Shown here piece after piece: positions 27,776 to 36,056 of a stretch of 64,000 bases of DNA. The position numbers were made by a program, and so were the translations under genes. Below the pieces are notes generated by a model. That model worked only from the letters and a program-made list of their open reading frames with translations, ran no database searches and had not been told where the DNA came from. Numbering within the stretch: position 1 is the stretch's first letter; each line of letters begins with the position of its first letter. This stretch comes from Flavobacterium terrisoli (GTDB taxonomy: Bacteria > Bacteroidota > Bacteroidia > Flavobacteriales > Flavobacteriaceae), in contig NZ_JARGNA010000004.1 in NCBI RefSeq assembly GCF_030167905.1, forward strand, positions 62,001-126,000, in the 5' to 3' direction.

Positions 27776-28119
27776 TCATAATAACTGACGAATGTATCAA
27801 CTGTGGTGCTTGCGAGCCGGAATGCCCAAATACGGCTATTTATGAAGGTGCTGATGATTGGCGTTATAAAGACGGAACCAAATTAAGAGGAAAAGTCATT
27901 TTACCTGATGGAACCGAAGTCGATTCAGAAGCTGCTCAAACGCCATTATCAGATGATATCTATTATATAGTACCGGGAAAATGTACCGAGTGTAAAGGTT
28001 TCCACGAAGAACCACAATGCGCGGCTGTTTGTCCTGTAGATTGTTGCGTTCCCGATGACAATCATGTCGAAAGCGAAGAAACGCTACTCAACAGACAATC
28101 GTTTTTGCACAACGAATAA
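27769..28119 (+). CDS. 4Fe-4S dicluster ferredoxin
   Basis: Small electron carrier of 116 residues with two cluster-binding motifs: [13 protein letters not shown] (about 10-22) and [22 protein letters not shown] (from about 72). The second motif has a long insertion between the second and third Cys, typical of YfhL/Alv-type ferredoxins. The segment between them (about 30-65) is an extended acidic insertion. It faces the LuxC-like acyl-CoA reductase gene across a shared palindromic promoter, which hints that both respond to the same signal, although the reductase itself should use NADPH. Followed by a clear terminator, so it is monocistronic. Confidence 0.93.
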   Translation: MAIIITDECINCGACEPECPNTAIYEGADDWRYKDGTKLRGKVILPDGTEVDSEAAQTPLSDDIYYIVPGKCTECKGFHEEPQCAAVCPVDCCVPDDNHVESEETLLNRQSFLHNE

Positions 28120-28125
28120 TAACTA

Positions 28126-28152
28126 AACCTCAAGTCACTTGAGGTTTTTTTA
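28126..28152 (+). terminator. Terminator of the ferredoxin gene
   Basis: Hairpin AACCTCAAG/CTTGAGGTT with loop TCA and a run of seven T, 7 bases after the stop. Confidence 0.9.
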
Positions 28153-28173
28153 TGCGATAATTTGGTAAAAAAT

Positions 28174-28199
28174 AAGCCCAAGTAGAACTACTTGGGCTT
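28174..28199 (-). terminator. Terminator of the small exported protein gene
   Basis: Hairpin AAGCCCAAGTA/TACTTGGGCTT with loop GAAC; on the minus strand it is followed by T-rich sequence. It lies back to back with the ferredoxin terminator. Confidence 0.85.
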
Positions 28200-28221
28200 C
28201 CCTAACAAAACATGAAATATA

Positions 28222-28761
28222 TTAAGGCTTCACAACAATATATTTTTCAAGAACCACTGTGTCTGTCTTTTCGTCGTATGTCTCAACGACTAGGTTTCCT
28301 TCGGTGTCGAAATAACCAACAGAGAGTTTGTCCTTGTTTTTAAAAATATAATTGTTATTGGAAGTTCTTCTTAAAACTGCACGGTCTGCACTATCCGGGA
28401 AAGCCATTACATAACCGCCTTTATCGATGGCTACCTGGTATTTTTGTCCGTTTAAAGTATAATAGGCAGAGCGGTCAACATCTACATATTGGGTGACACC
28501 ATCAACAGCTACCTGGGTTTTTTTGGTCACATCAACCTGTTGGTCATCTTTCATTGGAATGTTCAAAGTATTAGGCTTTGCTTCTTCCAATTTGATTTTT
28601 TGTACCTCTTTGATTTCCTCAGTTTTTACGATTTTTTTCTCACCTTTATTGTCCTTGATGGTTTTAGTAGTGGTTTTTACTTCGGATTTTACGTTTGTAT
28701 TTTGAGCCTGACTATTGAATGACAATAGCAATGCGAACATGCTTAAGATTAGAACTTTCAT
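28222..28761 (-). CDS. Exported protein of unknown function, Lys/Val/Thr-rich
   Basis: Protein of 179 residues with a Sec signal peptide (residues 1-19, LLLSFNSQA then QNTNVK). The N-terminal third is highly charged (KTTTKTIKDNKGEKKIVKTEE, about 30-50) and the remainder looks like a small beta domain (GVTQYVDVDRSAYYTLNGQKY, about 89-109). I do not recognise the family. A minus-strand -7 box TAGATTTG at 28798-28791 lies 30 bases before the ATG, and a terminator follows the stop, so it is probably a single gene. The upstream neighbour, a TonB-dependent receptor gene, has its own terminator. Confidence 0.8.
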   Translation of the reverse strand: MKVLILSMFALLLSFNSQAQNTNVKSEVKTTTKTIKDNKGEKKIVKTEEIKEVQKIKLEEAKPNTLNIPMKDDQQVDVTKKTQVAVDGVTQYVDVDRSAYYTLNGQKYQVAIDKGGYVMAFPDSADRAVLRRTSNNNYIFKNKDKLSVGYFDTEGNLVVETYDEKTDTVVLEKYIVVKP

Positions 28762-28863
28762 AATGATTAATTTTAATGATTAATACATTACAAATCTATT
28801 CCCAAACACGACGTTATATGTTACATCATTTTTTCTATTTGTTATAGGATATTCATAAAATGA

Positions 28864-28893
28864 AAAAATCCTGAGTTTTCACTCAGGATTTTT
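28864..28893 (-). terminator. Terminator of the TonB-dependent receptor gene
   Basis: Hairpin AAATCCTGAGT/ACTCAGGATTT with loop TTTC, about 22 bases after the stop at 28915. A/T-rich on both sides, so it could act in both directions. Confidence 0.85.
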
Positions 28894-28914
28894 ATATGGA
28901 TTTTTTTTTTGGGT

Positions 28915-31407
28915 TTAGAATTTGAAATTCATTCTGGCGTAGTAATAAGCACCACCGAATCCCATTTGAACTGCGTCCCAATAACCACCGGCTTCAACCC
29001 AGTCGTCTTGTTGATCAGGATAAATATTGAATAGGTTGTTGCTTCCAACACTCAATTTAGTGTTTTTGGAAAGATTGAATCCTAAAGTCAAATCGGTAAC
29101 AATTTTGGCACCATAAGTATCGGTTGCAGCTTTGATTTGATTGGCAAACGAACCATAATCTGCTACATCTTCATACATTTGGTAATCCAACAATTTCACT
29201 TCACTGAATCTAGTGAAAGCCAATCCTGCATCAAACCATTTGCGTGAATAATTCAGATTTAAACTGAATTTGTTATCCGGAGCTGAAGCCAAAAGGAATG
29301 CTTTTTCTCTTTCTCCAAAAAATGTTTGCTCATCCAATGCACCGTTGTTTACTTTGTCCACTTTCATATCATTGATGTTACCAACCAAAGTGGCGCCAAA
29401 TGAATTATCGCCAAATTTCTTTTTCCAAGAAAGTACAACGTCTAATCCTGTGGTTTTGGTATCAACACCGTTTACGAAGAATTGAGCCTGATCAACACCA
29501 ACATTTAACGCAGTAGCATCAAAATAACCAGTCAATACAATTCTGTCTGTTACATTTACCATATAACCGTCGATGGTTGCAGTGAAATCGCCAAAGCTTG
29601 CAGTAAAACCTAACGAACCATTGATGGCTTTTTCTTCGTTTAATTTACCGATGCCAAACGCCTGAGTCACCGGGCTGTTATTTGGTGACAATAAAATTTC
29701 CGAAGCACCACTTGAGGAGAAGTTAGTAAAACGAAGATTATAATATATCTGTGCCAATGACGGTGCTCTGAATCCTGAACTGATGGAACCTCTGATGTTG
29801 AAGTTATTGGTGGCTCTTAGTCTTGCTGCGAATTTTCCGTTTAAGGTACTACCGAAATCACTATAGTTTTCAAAGCGCAAGGCAGAACTTACCATAAAAC
29901 TGTCGTTTATATCCAATTCACCATCAGCATATAAAGAAACATTCGAGCGGCTTCTGTCTACTACATTGTCTGGGCTGTAACCTGGGAAACCTTGAGAACC
30001 TCCAGGTCTTGGCTCTCCGGTATTAGGATCGGTTGGGATGGTTTGATTTACCGGGTCAGTAACCGGTTGGCCGTTTACATCATAAGTGGCATACGAACCT
30101 TCTTCTCCTGCGAAAATGGTAAACTGTTCGGTTCTGTATTCTGCACCAAAAGCCAAATTAAAACCGTTTAATACGCCATCATAATTTTTGGACAAATCCA
30201 AATTGATCGTGTTTTGGCTTAAAGTATGTCCACCGGCATCAAATTCTGTTGGCGATGCTTCTTCCAAAGAAGCATTCAAGGTTCCTTTAATATAGTAGTG
30301 GAATAAGTTCTTACCATAAGTATTACTGATGTCTAAATTCCAGCCAGCAGCAGTTTGAGTCCTGAATCCTGCTGAAATAGAATTGTCAATAATTAAAGAA
30401 GTAATTCTCGGTGTAAATCCGTTTGGATAAATATCCGTTACAATTCTTGGTGAAGGATTGTTTCTGGTGAAGGCATAAGCATCAGTATCTCTGTAATTTC
30501 TGCCTCCAAAAGCATAGAATTTTGTTTTGTCCGAAACCGGTATGGCTGCATTCACAAAGAAGTTAAAGCCTTCTATGGAAGCTTCTCCAAAACCTCTTCT
30601 GAAATCAAATCCGGGACGAAGTGTTTTTTCCTTATTAAGGTATTCTGCAGTAAAGTTGGCAAAACCACCTTTGTCGCCAATTTTGGTTCCGTAGTTGGTT
30701 GATATTTTAATAGAGTTACCATCAAAACTTTTGCCATCAGCGATTTTGTTTCCGTCAGCATTGGTGTCAAGGAAATTGTCGCCCGTGTTTGGTGTTCCGG
30801 CCGGGAAATCGCCGTCAGCTTTGGTGCTGTACATTCCATAACTAATGCTTCCTGTCAATTCATCGACATTGTCATTGAGGACAATGTTGATAACACCGGC
30901 AATCGCATCCGAACCATATTGCGCTGCTGCACCGTCACGAAGAATCTCAATTCGCTTAATGGAACTCGCCGGAATTGCATTCAAATCGGTACCGGTATTT
31001 CCACGGCCACGGGTTCCGAATAAATTGATCAATGACGATTGGTGTCTTCTTTTTCCGTTGATTAAAACCAAAGTCTGGTCCGGGCCCATACCTCTCAGTG
31101 TTGCCGGGTCAACGTGGTCAGCACCATCAGAACCCGATTGTTTGTTGGCATTGAATGAAGGTGCGGCATATTGCAGTAGTTCATTGATTTCAATCTTACC
31201 ACTTTGTGTAGTAACACTTTTTACATCAATGATGTCAATCGGAACCGCTGAGTTCACAACAGTTCTTTTGGAATTTCTAGAACCTACGATTTTTACTTCC
31301 TGTAGTTCGTTGGTTTTGACGCTGTCTTTTTGGGTTGCATTCGGATTGTCCTGTGCGGCAATGTACCCGAATTGTAATGAAAACAATAAAAGAGTAATTT
31401 TTTTCAT
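28915..31407 (-). CDS. TonB-dependent outer-membrane receptor
   Basis: Outer-membrane beta-barrel receptor of 830 residues. Signal peptide 1-18 (GYIAA-Q). A TonB-box-like stretch (LQEVKIVGSRNSKRT, about 35-49) precedes the plug domain (about 50-175), which contains LRGMGPDQTLVLINGKRRH, SIKRIEILRDGAAAQYGSDAIAGVINI and similar family motifs. The rest is alternating beta-strands ending in the aromatic C-terminus ARMNFKF typical of barrels inserted by BAM. There is no CarboxypepD-like N-terminal domain and no SusD gene beside it, so it is not a SusC-type polysaccharide system. The DGAAAQYGSDAIAGVINI plug is common in receptors annotated for iron complexes, but substrate cannot be assigned. It diverges from the next gene across 155 bases. 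Confidence 0.93.
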   Translation of the reverse strand: MKKITLLLFSLQFGYIAAQDNPNATQKDSVKTNELQEVKIVGSRNSKRTVVNSAVPIDIIDVKSVTTQSGKIEINELLQYAAPSFNANKQSGSDGADHVDPATLRGMGPDQTLVLINGKRRHQSSLINLFGTRGRGNTGTDLNAIPASSIKRIEILRDGAAAQYGSDAIAGVINIVLNDNVDELTGSISYGMYSTKADGDFPAGTPNTGDNFLDTNADGNKIADGKSFDGNSIKISTNYGTKIGDKGGFANFTAEYLNKEKTLRPGFDFRRGFGEASIEGFNFFVNAAIPVSDKTKFYAFGGRNYRDTDAYAFTRNNPSPRIVTDIYPNGFTPRITSLIIDNSISAGFRTQTAAGWNLDISNTYGKNLFHYYIKGTLNASLEEASPTEFDAGGHTLSQNTINLDLSKNYDGVLNGFNLAFGAEYRTEQFTIFAGEEGSYATYDVNGQPVTDPVNQTIPTDPNTGEPRPGGSQGFPGYSPDNVVDRSRSNVSLYADGELDINDSFMVSSALRFENYSDFGSTLNGKFAARLRATNNFNIRGSISSGFRAPSLAQIYYNLRFTNFSSSGASEILLSPNNSPVTQAFGIGKLNEEKAINGSLGFTASFGDFTATIDGYMVNVTDRIVLTGYFDATALNVGVDQAQFFVNGVDTKTTGLDVVLSWKKKFGDNSFGATLVGNINDMKVDKVNNGALDEQTFFGEREKAFLLASAPDNKFSLNLNYSRKWFDAGLAFTRFSEVKLLDYQMYEDVADYGSFANQIKAATDTYGAKIVTDLTLGFNLSKNTKLSVGSNNLFNIYPDQQDDWVEAGGYWDAVQMGFGGAYYYARMNFKF

Positions 31408-31562
31408 AAAAAGATTGGTTAGGTGTTAATTAATTGCAATATAATAATTTTTAAATATCATTTTAACAATAGAACTAAAAGCATTTCAACAATTTAACTA
31501 ACATTTTGTTATTTTTTAATTTGGAACAAAATTTTACTAAATTTGTTCAAACCTAATCTTTG

Positions 31563-32729
31563 ATGAAACAACTTTACCTACTGTTTTTATTGGTTTTAAG
31601 TGTCTCGGTTCATGCGCAACCTATCGAGAAATCATTGGTTTTGAAAGATGCCGATACTAATCTTCCGATTGAAGATGTAACTGTTTTTATTTTAAAGACA
31701 AAGCAATCTTTATTGAGTAATAGCGAGGGCAAAGTGACATTTGTACTAAACGGCTCGTCCAATATCCAGGTTACCCATTCTTCCTATATAAAAGTTACCG
31801 TACGTTCTTCGGCATTGGTAAAGACTGATAACACTATTTATCTGAAAAGCAATGTCAATGATTTGGATGAAATTATTGTGACCAAACAACATCCGCAGAA
31901 AATATTAAAAAACCTGGTTGATAACTCCACCAAAAAGCTCACGGTTCCGGCGCGGTTAAAAGTCTATTCGAGAGAGTTTTTTAAGATGGATGGTAATTAT
32001 ACCTATTATAATGATGGTTTGATGAATTTCCAGTTATTTGGAAAAGACAAAAACTTCAAGAGTAATATTTTGGTTGAACAGAACAGGTCTTTTGGTTTGG
32101 TACTTGACCAGATTGGTTCGGATGTTTTAGGGTACAATCTCAATGACATCATGCAGAATTATTACAATTTCAAATACCTGAATGCCATTTTAGATTCCGG
32201 CGCCAAAAAGAAATATGACTTTCTGATTAAAGGTTATTCCGCCAACAATGATTACAATGTAATGATCGTAACTCCGCTGGACAACAACAAAGATTTGCGC
32301 GATGATTTCAGGATTATTTATGATTGGAAAAAGAAAATAATCATTGAGGTAAACACAACCGTTTCCCCAACGACCATTGCCAATATTAAGGAAAGAAAAT
32401 CGGTTGGTTCCAAAAACATTTACAAGTCTGTGTTCAAAAGCATTTACCGATTGGATAATGAAAATTATTATTTAGTCAGTTCCAAAGAAGAGATTGGTTT
32501 TGAGCGGGTTGACAAAGATAAAACCCGAGATATTGAAGTCCGGAATTATTTCGTTACCACCAATTTCAGCAACAAAAATTACACTTATAAAGAAAGCGAA
32601 GTATTCAAGGACAAAACGCTTTACAATAAAAAGAATACCATACTTTCCAGCTATTGGGATATCTCCGGATTGAGCACAACAGAAGAAGAGCAAGCCATCA
32701 TCAGTCAACTTCAGGACAGGGCAAACTAA
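31563..32729 (+). CDS. Exported protein with CarboxypepD-like N-terminal domain
   Basis: Exported protein of 388 residues. Signal peptide 1-19 (LSVSVHAQ). Residues about 23-100 form a transthyretin-like carboxypeptidase regulatory domain (KDADTNLPIEDVTVFILKTKQSLLSNSEGKVTF shows the first strands), frequent in Bacteroidetes envelope proteins and in SusC-like receptors. The rest (100-388) is an unassigned periplasmic domain with many Tyr and Asn. ATG at 31563 is used; a TTG immediately before it is ignored. A -7 box TAAATTTG (31538-31545) is 17 bases upstream, with a TTG at 31521 that is closer than usual. Divergent from the TonB receptor gene, but no functional link is shown. Confidence 0.82.
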   Translation: MKQLYLLFLLVLSVSVHAQPIEKSLVLKDADTNLPIEDVTVFILKTKQSLLSNSEGKVTFVLNGSSNIQVTHSSYIKVTVRSSALVKTDNTIYLKSNVNDLDEIIVTKQHPQKILKNLVDNSTKKLTVPARLKVYSREFFKMDGNYTYYNDGLMNFQLFGKDKNFKSNILVEQNRSFGLVLDQIGSDVLGYNLNDIMQNYYNFKYLNAILDSGAKKKYDFLIKGYSANNDYNVMIVTPLDNNKDLRDDFRIIYDWKKKIIIEVNTTVSPTTIANIKERKSVGSKNIYKSVFKSIYRLDNENYYLVSSKEEIGFERVDKDKTRDIEVRNYFVTTNFSNKNYTYKESEVFKDKTLYNKKNTILSSYWDISGLSTTEEEQAIISQLQDRAN

Positions 32730-32756
32730 GTTCAAATCTCCAGCAGTTTTTCCGCT

Positions 32757-32786
32757 TTGTTACTTGGTTTTATTACGTTATATTTG
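32757..32786 (+). promoter_or_regulatory. ychF promoter
   Basis: TTG (32757-32759), 19 bases, then TATATTTG (32779-32786): an exact match to the Bacteroidetes -33/-7 consensus. It would produce a leader of roughly 75 bases before ychF, containing a ten-codon reading frame. Confidence 0.8.
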
Positions 32787-32811
32787 CACACTTTTAAAAA
32801 CAAGCATACTT

Positions 32812-32844
32812 ATGAAACGCGTCAGCGTTACATATTACCGATAG
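32812..32844 (+). CDS. Possible ten-codon leader peptide upstream of ychF
   Basis: ATG at 32812 opens a frame encoding MKRVSVTYYR and a TAG stop at 32842, between the consensus promoter and the ychF start at 32864. It is the only ATG frame in the leader. Its translation is unproven; a chance ORF of ten codons in 75 bases is not rare. If real it would be a candidate regulatory peptide or a translation-coupling element. Confidence 0.3.
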   Translation: MKRVSVTYYR

Positions 32845-32863
32845 AAAAAAATATTCAAGAAAT

Positions 32864-33958
32864 ATGAAAGCAGGAATTGTAGGATTGCCAAACGTAGGGA
32901 AATCAACTTTATTTAATTGTTTATCTAATGCCAAAGCACAAAGCGCGAACTTTCCGTTTTGTACTATCGAACCCAATATTGGTGTGGTAAACGTTCCTGA
33001 TCCAAGAATCAACAAATTGGAAGAATTGGTAAAACCGGAACGCGTTCAAATGGCTACCGTTGATATTGTTGATATCGCCGGATTGGTAAAAGGAGCTAGC
33101 AAAGGTGAAGGTTTGGGTAATCAATTTTTGGCTAATATCAGAGAGTGTAACGCTATCATACACGTGTTGCGTTGTTTTGATAATGACAATATTGTTCACG
33201 TTGACGGGAATGTAAACCCAATACGCGACAAAGAAACGATCGATATCGAATTGCAGTTGAAAGACTTGGAAACCGTTGAAAAACGTTTAGAAAAAGTAAA
33301 CCGCGCTGCTAAAACCGGAAATAAGGAAGCACAAGTGGAAAAAGCTTTCCTGGATAGAATCCGTGAAGCTTTATTACAGGCAAAATCAGCCCGTACGGTT
33401 GTGCCTCAAAATGCTGATGAAGAAGCATTGATGGAAGATTTCCAATTGATCACGACCAAACCGGTATTGTATGTTTGTAATGTAGATGAAACATCTGCCG
33501 TTAACGGAAACAAATATGTAGACCAGGTTCGTGAACTGGTAAAAGATGAAGATGCTGAAGTAATCATTTTATCAGTAGGAGCAGAAGCCGATATTACCGA
33601 ATTAGAAACTTACGAAGAGCGTCAGGTTTTCCTGGAAGATATGGGATTGACTGAACCGGGTTCGGCAGTATTGATTCGTGCTGCATACAAGTTATTAAAG
33701 CAACAAACGTATTTCACCGCCGGAGTTAAGGAAGTTCGTGCGTGGACTATTAATATTGGTGATACCGCACCAAAAGCGGCCGGCGTAATCCATACCGATT
33801 TTGAAAAAGGATTTATCCGTGCGGAAGTAATTGCTTATGAAGATTATGCTAATTATGGTTCGGAAGCCAAAGTAAAAGAAGCCGGAAAACTAAGAGTAGA
33901 AGGAAAAGAATACATCGTAAAAGATGGTGATGTAATGCATTTCCGTTTTAATGTGTAA
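32864..33958 (+). CDS. ychF: Obg-family GTPase/ATPase YchF
   Basis: Universally conserved cytosolic P-loop NTPase (OLA1 family) that prefers ATP, binds ribosomes and is linked to oxidative-stress responses. It has 364 residues, standard length. Motifs: G1 GLPNVGKST (6-14), G3 DIAGLVKGASKGEG, the non-canonical G4 region near YVCNVDE, a coiled-coil helical arm (about 125-190), and the C-terminal TGS domain (AWTINIGDTAPKAAGVIHTDFEKGFIRAEVI begins it at about 287) ending MHFRFNV. It is preceded by a strong promoter and a short leader ORF and followed by a terminator, so it is transcribed alone. Confidence 0.98.
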   Translation: MKAGIVGLPNVGKSTLFNCLSNAKAQSANFPFCTIEPNIGVVNVPDPRINKLEELVKPERVQMATVDIVDIAGLVKGASKGEGLGNQFLANIRECNAIIHVLRCFDNDNIVHVDGNVNPIRDKETIDIELQLKDLETVEKRLEKVNRAAKTGNKEAQVEKAFLDRIREALLQAKSARTVVPQNADEEALMEDFQLITTKPVLYVCNVDETSAVNGNKYVDQVRELVKDEDAEVIILSVGAEADITELETYEERQVFLEDMGLTEPGSAVLIRAAYKLLKQQTYFTAGVKEVRAWTINIGDTAPKAAGVIHTDFEKGFIRAEVIAYEDYANYGSEAKVKEAGKLRVEGKEYIVKDGDVMHFRFNV

Positions 33959-33969
33959 GTTAAGAGATA

Positions 33970-34062
33970 AGAAAATAGAATAAAAATATAGACAAGCTGC
34001 TGAAGAAATTTAGCAGCTTTTTTTTATGCACTAAATAGTCTATTCTCTTTATTCTATTTTCT
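33970..34062 (+). terminator. ychF terminator nested in a 15-bp inverted repeat
   Basis: The terminator proper is the hairpin AAGCTGCT/AGCAGCTT (33994-34019) with a following run of T. It is enclosed by a second, perfect 15-bp inverted repeat: AGAAAATAGAATAAA at 33970-33984 and its complement at 34048-34062. Confidence 0.8.
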
Positions 34063-34081
34063 ATATTCTTTTTTGAAAAAT

Positions 34082-34108
34082 TTGTCAAAAACATTCTTAA
34101 TAACTTTG
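34082..34108 (+). promoter_or_regulatory. parE promoter
   Basis: TTG (34082-34084), 16 bases, then TAACTTTG (34101-34108). The -7 element is exact; spacing is slightly short. About 60 bases before the parE start. Confidence 0.6.
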
Positions 34109-34172
34109 ATAAGTATCATTTCAAAAATCAGCCTAATTCCTTTATATTAGCAGAAAATCGTTAGTTTTTAAA

Positions 34173-36029
34173 ATGTCAGAACAAAATCAATATACCGAAG
34201 ACAATATCCGTTCGCTCGACTGGAAAGAACACATCCGAATGCGTCCCGGGATGTATATCGGGAAACTCGGTGATGGTTCTTCACCCGATGATGGTATTTA
34301 TATTTTGCTTAAGGAAGTCATCGACAACTGTATCGATGAGTTTGTCATGGGTGCCGGAAAAGTCATTGAAGTGACTATCAAAGACAAATTGGTTACTGTA
34401 CGTGATTATGGCCGTGGGATTCCATTAGGGAAAGTCGTTGACGTTGTGTCCAAAATGAATACTGGTGGAAAATACGACTCCAAAGCGTTTAAGAAATCCG
34501 TAGGTTTGAATGGAGTGGGTACCAAAGCCGTAAATGCTTTGTCCAATTATTTCCGTGTGGAATCCGTTCGCGATAACCAACAAAAAGCCGCTGAGTTCTC
34601 TGCCGGAAATCTGACCATTGAAGAAGACGTTCAGGAATCCACCAAACGCAAAGGAACCAAAGTGGCTTTCGTTGCCGATGAAGCCATTTTCAAAAACTAC
34701 AAATACCGTAATGAGTATGTAATCAAAATGCTCAAAAACTACTGTTACCTGAATACCGGTTTGACCATTTATTACAATGGCGAAAAGTATTATTCGGATA
34801 ATGGTTTAAAGGATTTATTGGAAGAAACCATAGCCGAAGAAGACATGCAATATCCAATCATCCATTTGTTGGGTGAAGATATCGAAGTAGCTTTGACGCA
34901 CAGTAAATCGCAATACTCAGAAGAATACCATTCGTTTGTGAATGGACAAAATACAACCCAAGGAGGAACGCATTTAGGCGCTTTCCGCGAAGCGATTGTC
35001 AAAACCATCAAAGAGTTTTACAACAAACCTTTTGAAGCGTCAGATATTCGTAAATCGATTGTGTCTGCGATTTCAGTAAAAGTGGAAGAACCGGTTTTTG
35101 AATCACAAACCAAAACTAAATTGGGCTCGACCGATATCGGTCCGAAAGGTCCATCGGTGCGAACGTTTGTAAACGACTTTATCAAAACCAAACTCGATAA
35201 TTTCTTGCACAAAAATCCTGAAGTAGCCGATTTGCTATTGCGCAAAATCCTTCAGGCGGAAAGAGAACGTAAGGAATTATCCGGAATTAGAAAGTTAGCC
35301 AAAGACAGGGCCAAAAAAGCAAGTCTGCACAATAAAAAATTGCGCGATTGCCGCGTGCATTTAACCGATGCTAAAAACCCAAGAAGTCTGGAAAGTACGC
35401 TTTTCATTACCGAGGGAGATTCGGCTTCGGGTTCGATTACCAAAAGCCGTGATGTGAATACGCAGGCCGTGTTTAGTTTGCGTGGTAAGCCTTTGAATTC
35501 TTATGGCATGACCAAAAAGATTGTGTATGAAAACGAAGAGTTCAATTTACTTCAGGCTGCTTTGGATATCGAAGAAGACATGGGCGACTTGCGTTACAAC
35601 AATATCGTAATCGCTACCGATGCCGATGTCGATGGTATGCACATCCGTTTGTTGTTGATTACTTTCTTTTTGCAGTTTTTCCCTGAGTTGATTAAGGATG
35701 GTCATTTATACATTTTGCAAACACCATTGTTCCGTGTGCGAAATAAGAAGGAAACCATCTATTGTTATAGCGAAGAAGAAAGAGTAAACGCCATCGAAAA
35801 ACTAAAACCAAAGCCCGAAATCACGCGATTCAAAGGATTAGGAGAGATTTCACCCGACGAGTTCAAACATTTTATTGGTGATGACATTCGATTGGATCCG
35901 GTGATGTTAGACAAAGCCACATCGATTGAAACCTTACTCGAATTCTATATGGGTAAAAATACACCGGACAGACAGATTTTCATTATCAATAATCTGAAAG
36001 TGGAATTGGATGTGGTGGAGAAAAATTAA
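34173..36029 (+). CDS. parE: DNA topoisomerase IV subunit B
   Basis: ATPase subunit of a type IIA topoisomerase, 618 residues. GHKL ATPase motifs are present: [13 protein letters not shown] (about 48-60, with the catalytic Glu and Asn) and RDYGRGIPL (about 78-86). The TOPRIM domain contains EGDSASG (Glu414) and DADVDG (483-488), the Mg2+-binding acidic residues. The protein is short, lacking the extra domain of long GyrB proteins, as expected for ParE. It is followed after 27 bases by its partner gene, so the pair is one operon. In Bacteroidetes gyrA/gyrB are separate loci. The role is decatenation and relaxation of the chromosome. Confidence 0.96.
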   Translation: MSEQNQYTEDNIRSLDWKEHIRMRPGMYIGKLGDGSSPDDGIYILLKEVIDNCIDEFVMGAGKVIEVTIKDKLVTVRDYGRGIPLGKVVDVVSKMNTGGKYDSKAFKKSVGLNGVGTKAVNALSNYFRVESVRDNQQKAAEFSAGNLTIEEDVQESTKRKGTKVAFVADEAIFKNYKYRNEYVIKMLKNYCYLNTGLTIYYNGEKYYSDNGLKDLLEETIAEEDMQYPIIHLLGEDIEVALTHSKSQYSEEYHSFVNGQNTTQGGTHLGAFREAIVKTIKEFYNKPFEASDIRKSIVSAISVKVEEPVFESQTKTKLGSTDIGPKGPSVRTFVNDFIKTKLDNFLHKNPEVADLLLRKILQAERERKELSGIRKLAKDRAKKASLHNKKLRDCRVHLTDAKNPRSLESTLFITEGDSASGSITKSRDVNTQAVFSLRGKPLNSYGMTKKIVYENEEFNLLQAALDIEEDMGDLRYNNIVIATDADVDGMHIRLLLITFFLQFFPELIKDGHLYILQTPLFRVRNKKETIYCYSEEERVNAIEKLKPKPEITRFKGLGEISPDEFKHFIGDDIRLDPVMLDKATSIETLLEFYMGKNTPDRQIFIINNLKVELDVVEKN

Positions 36030-36056
36030 TTAGAAGATTACAGAAGTTCAGCATAA

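Noticed and set aside
30845..31429. 194-codon plus-strand frame opposite the TonB receptor
   Set aside because: Wholly antisense to the conserved plug domain; no recognisable domain.
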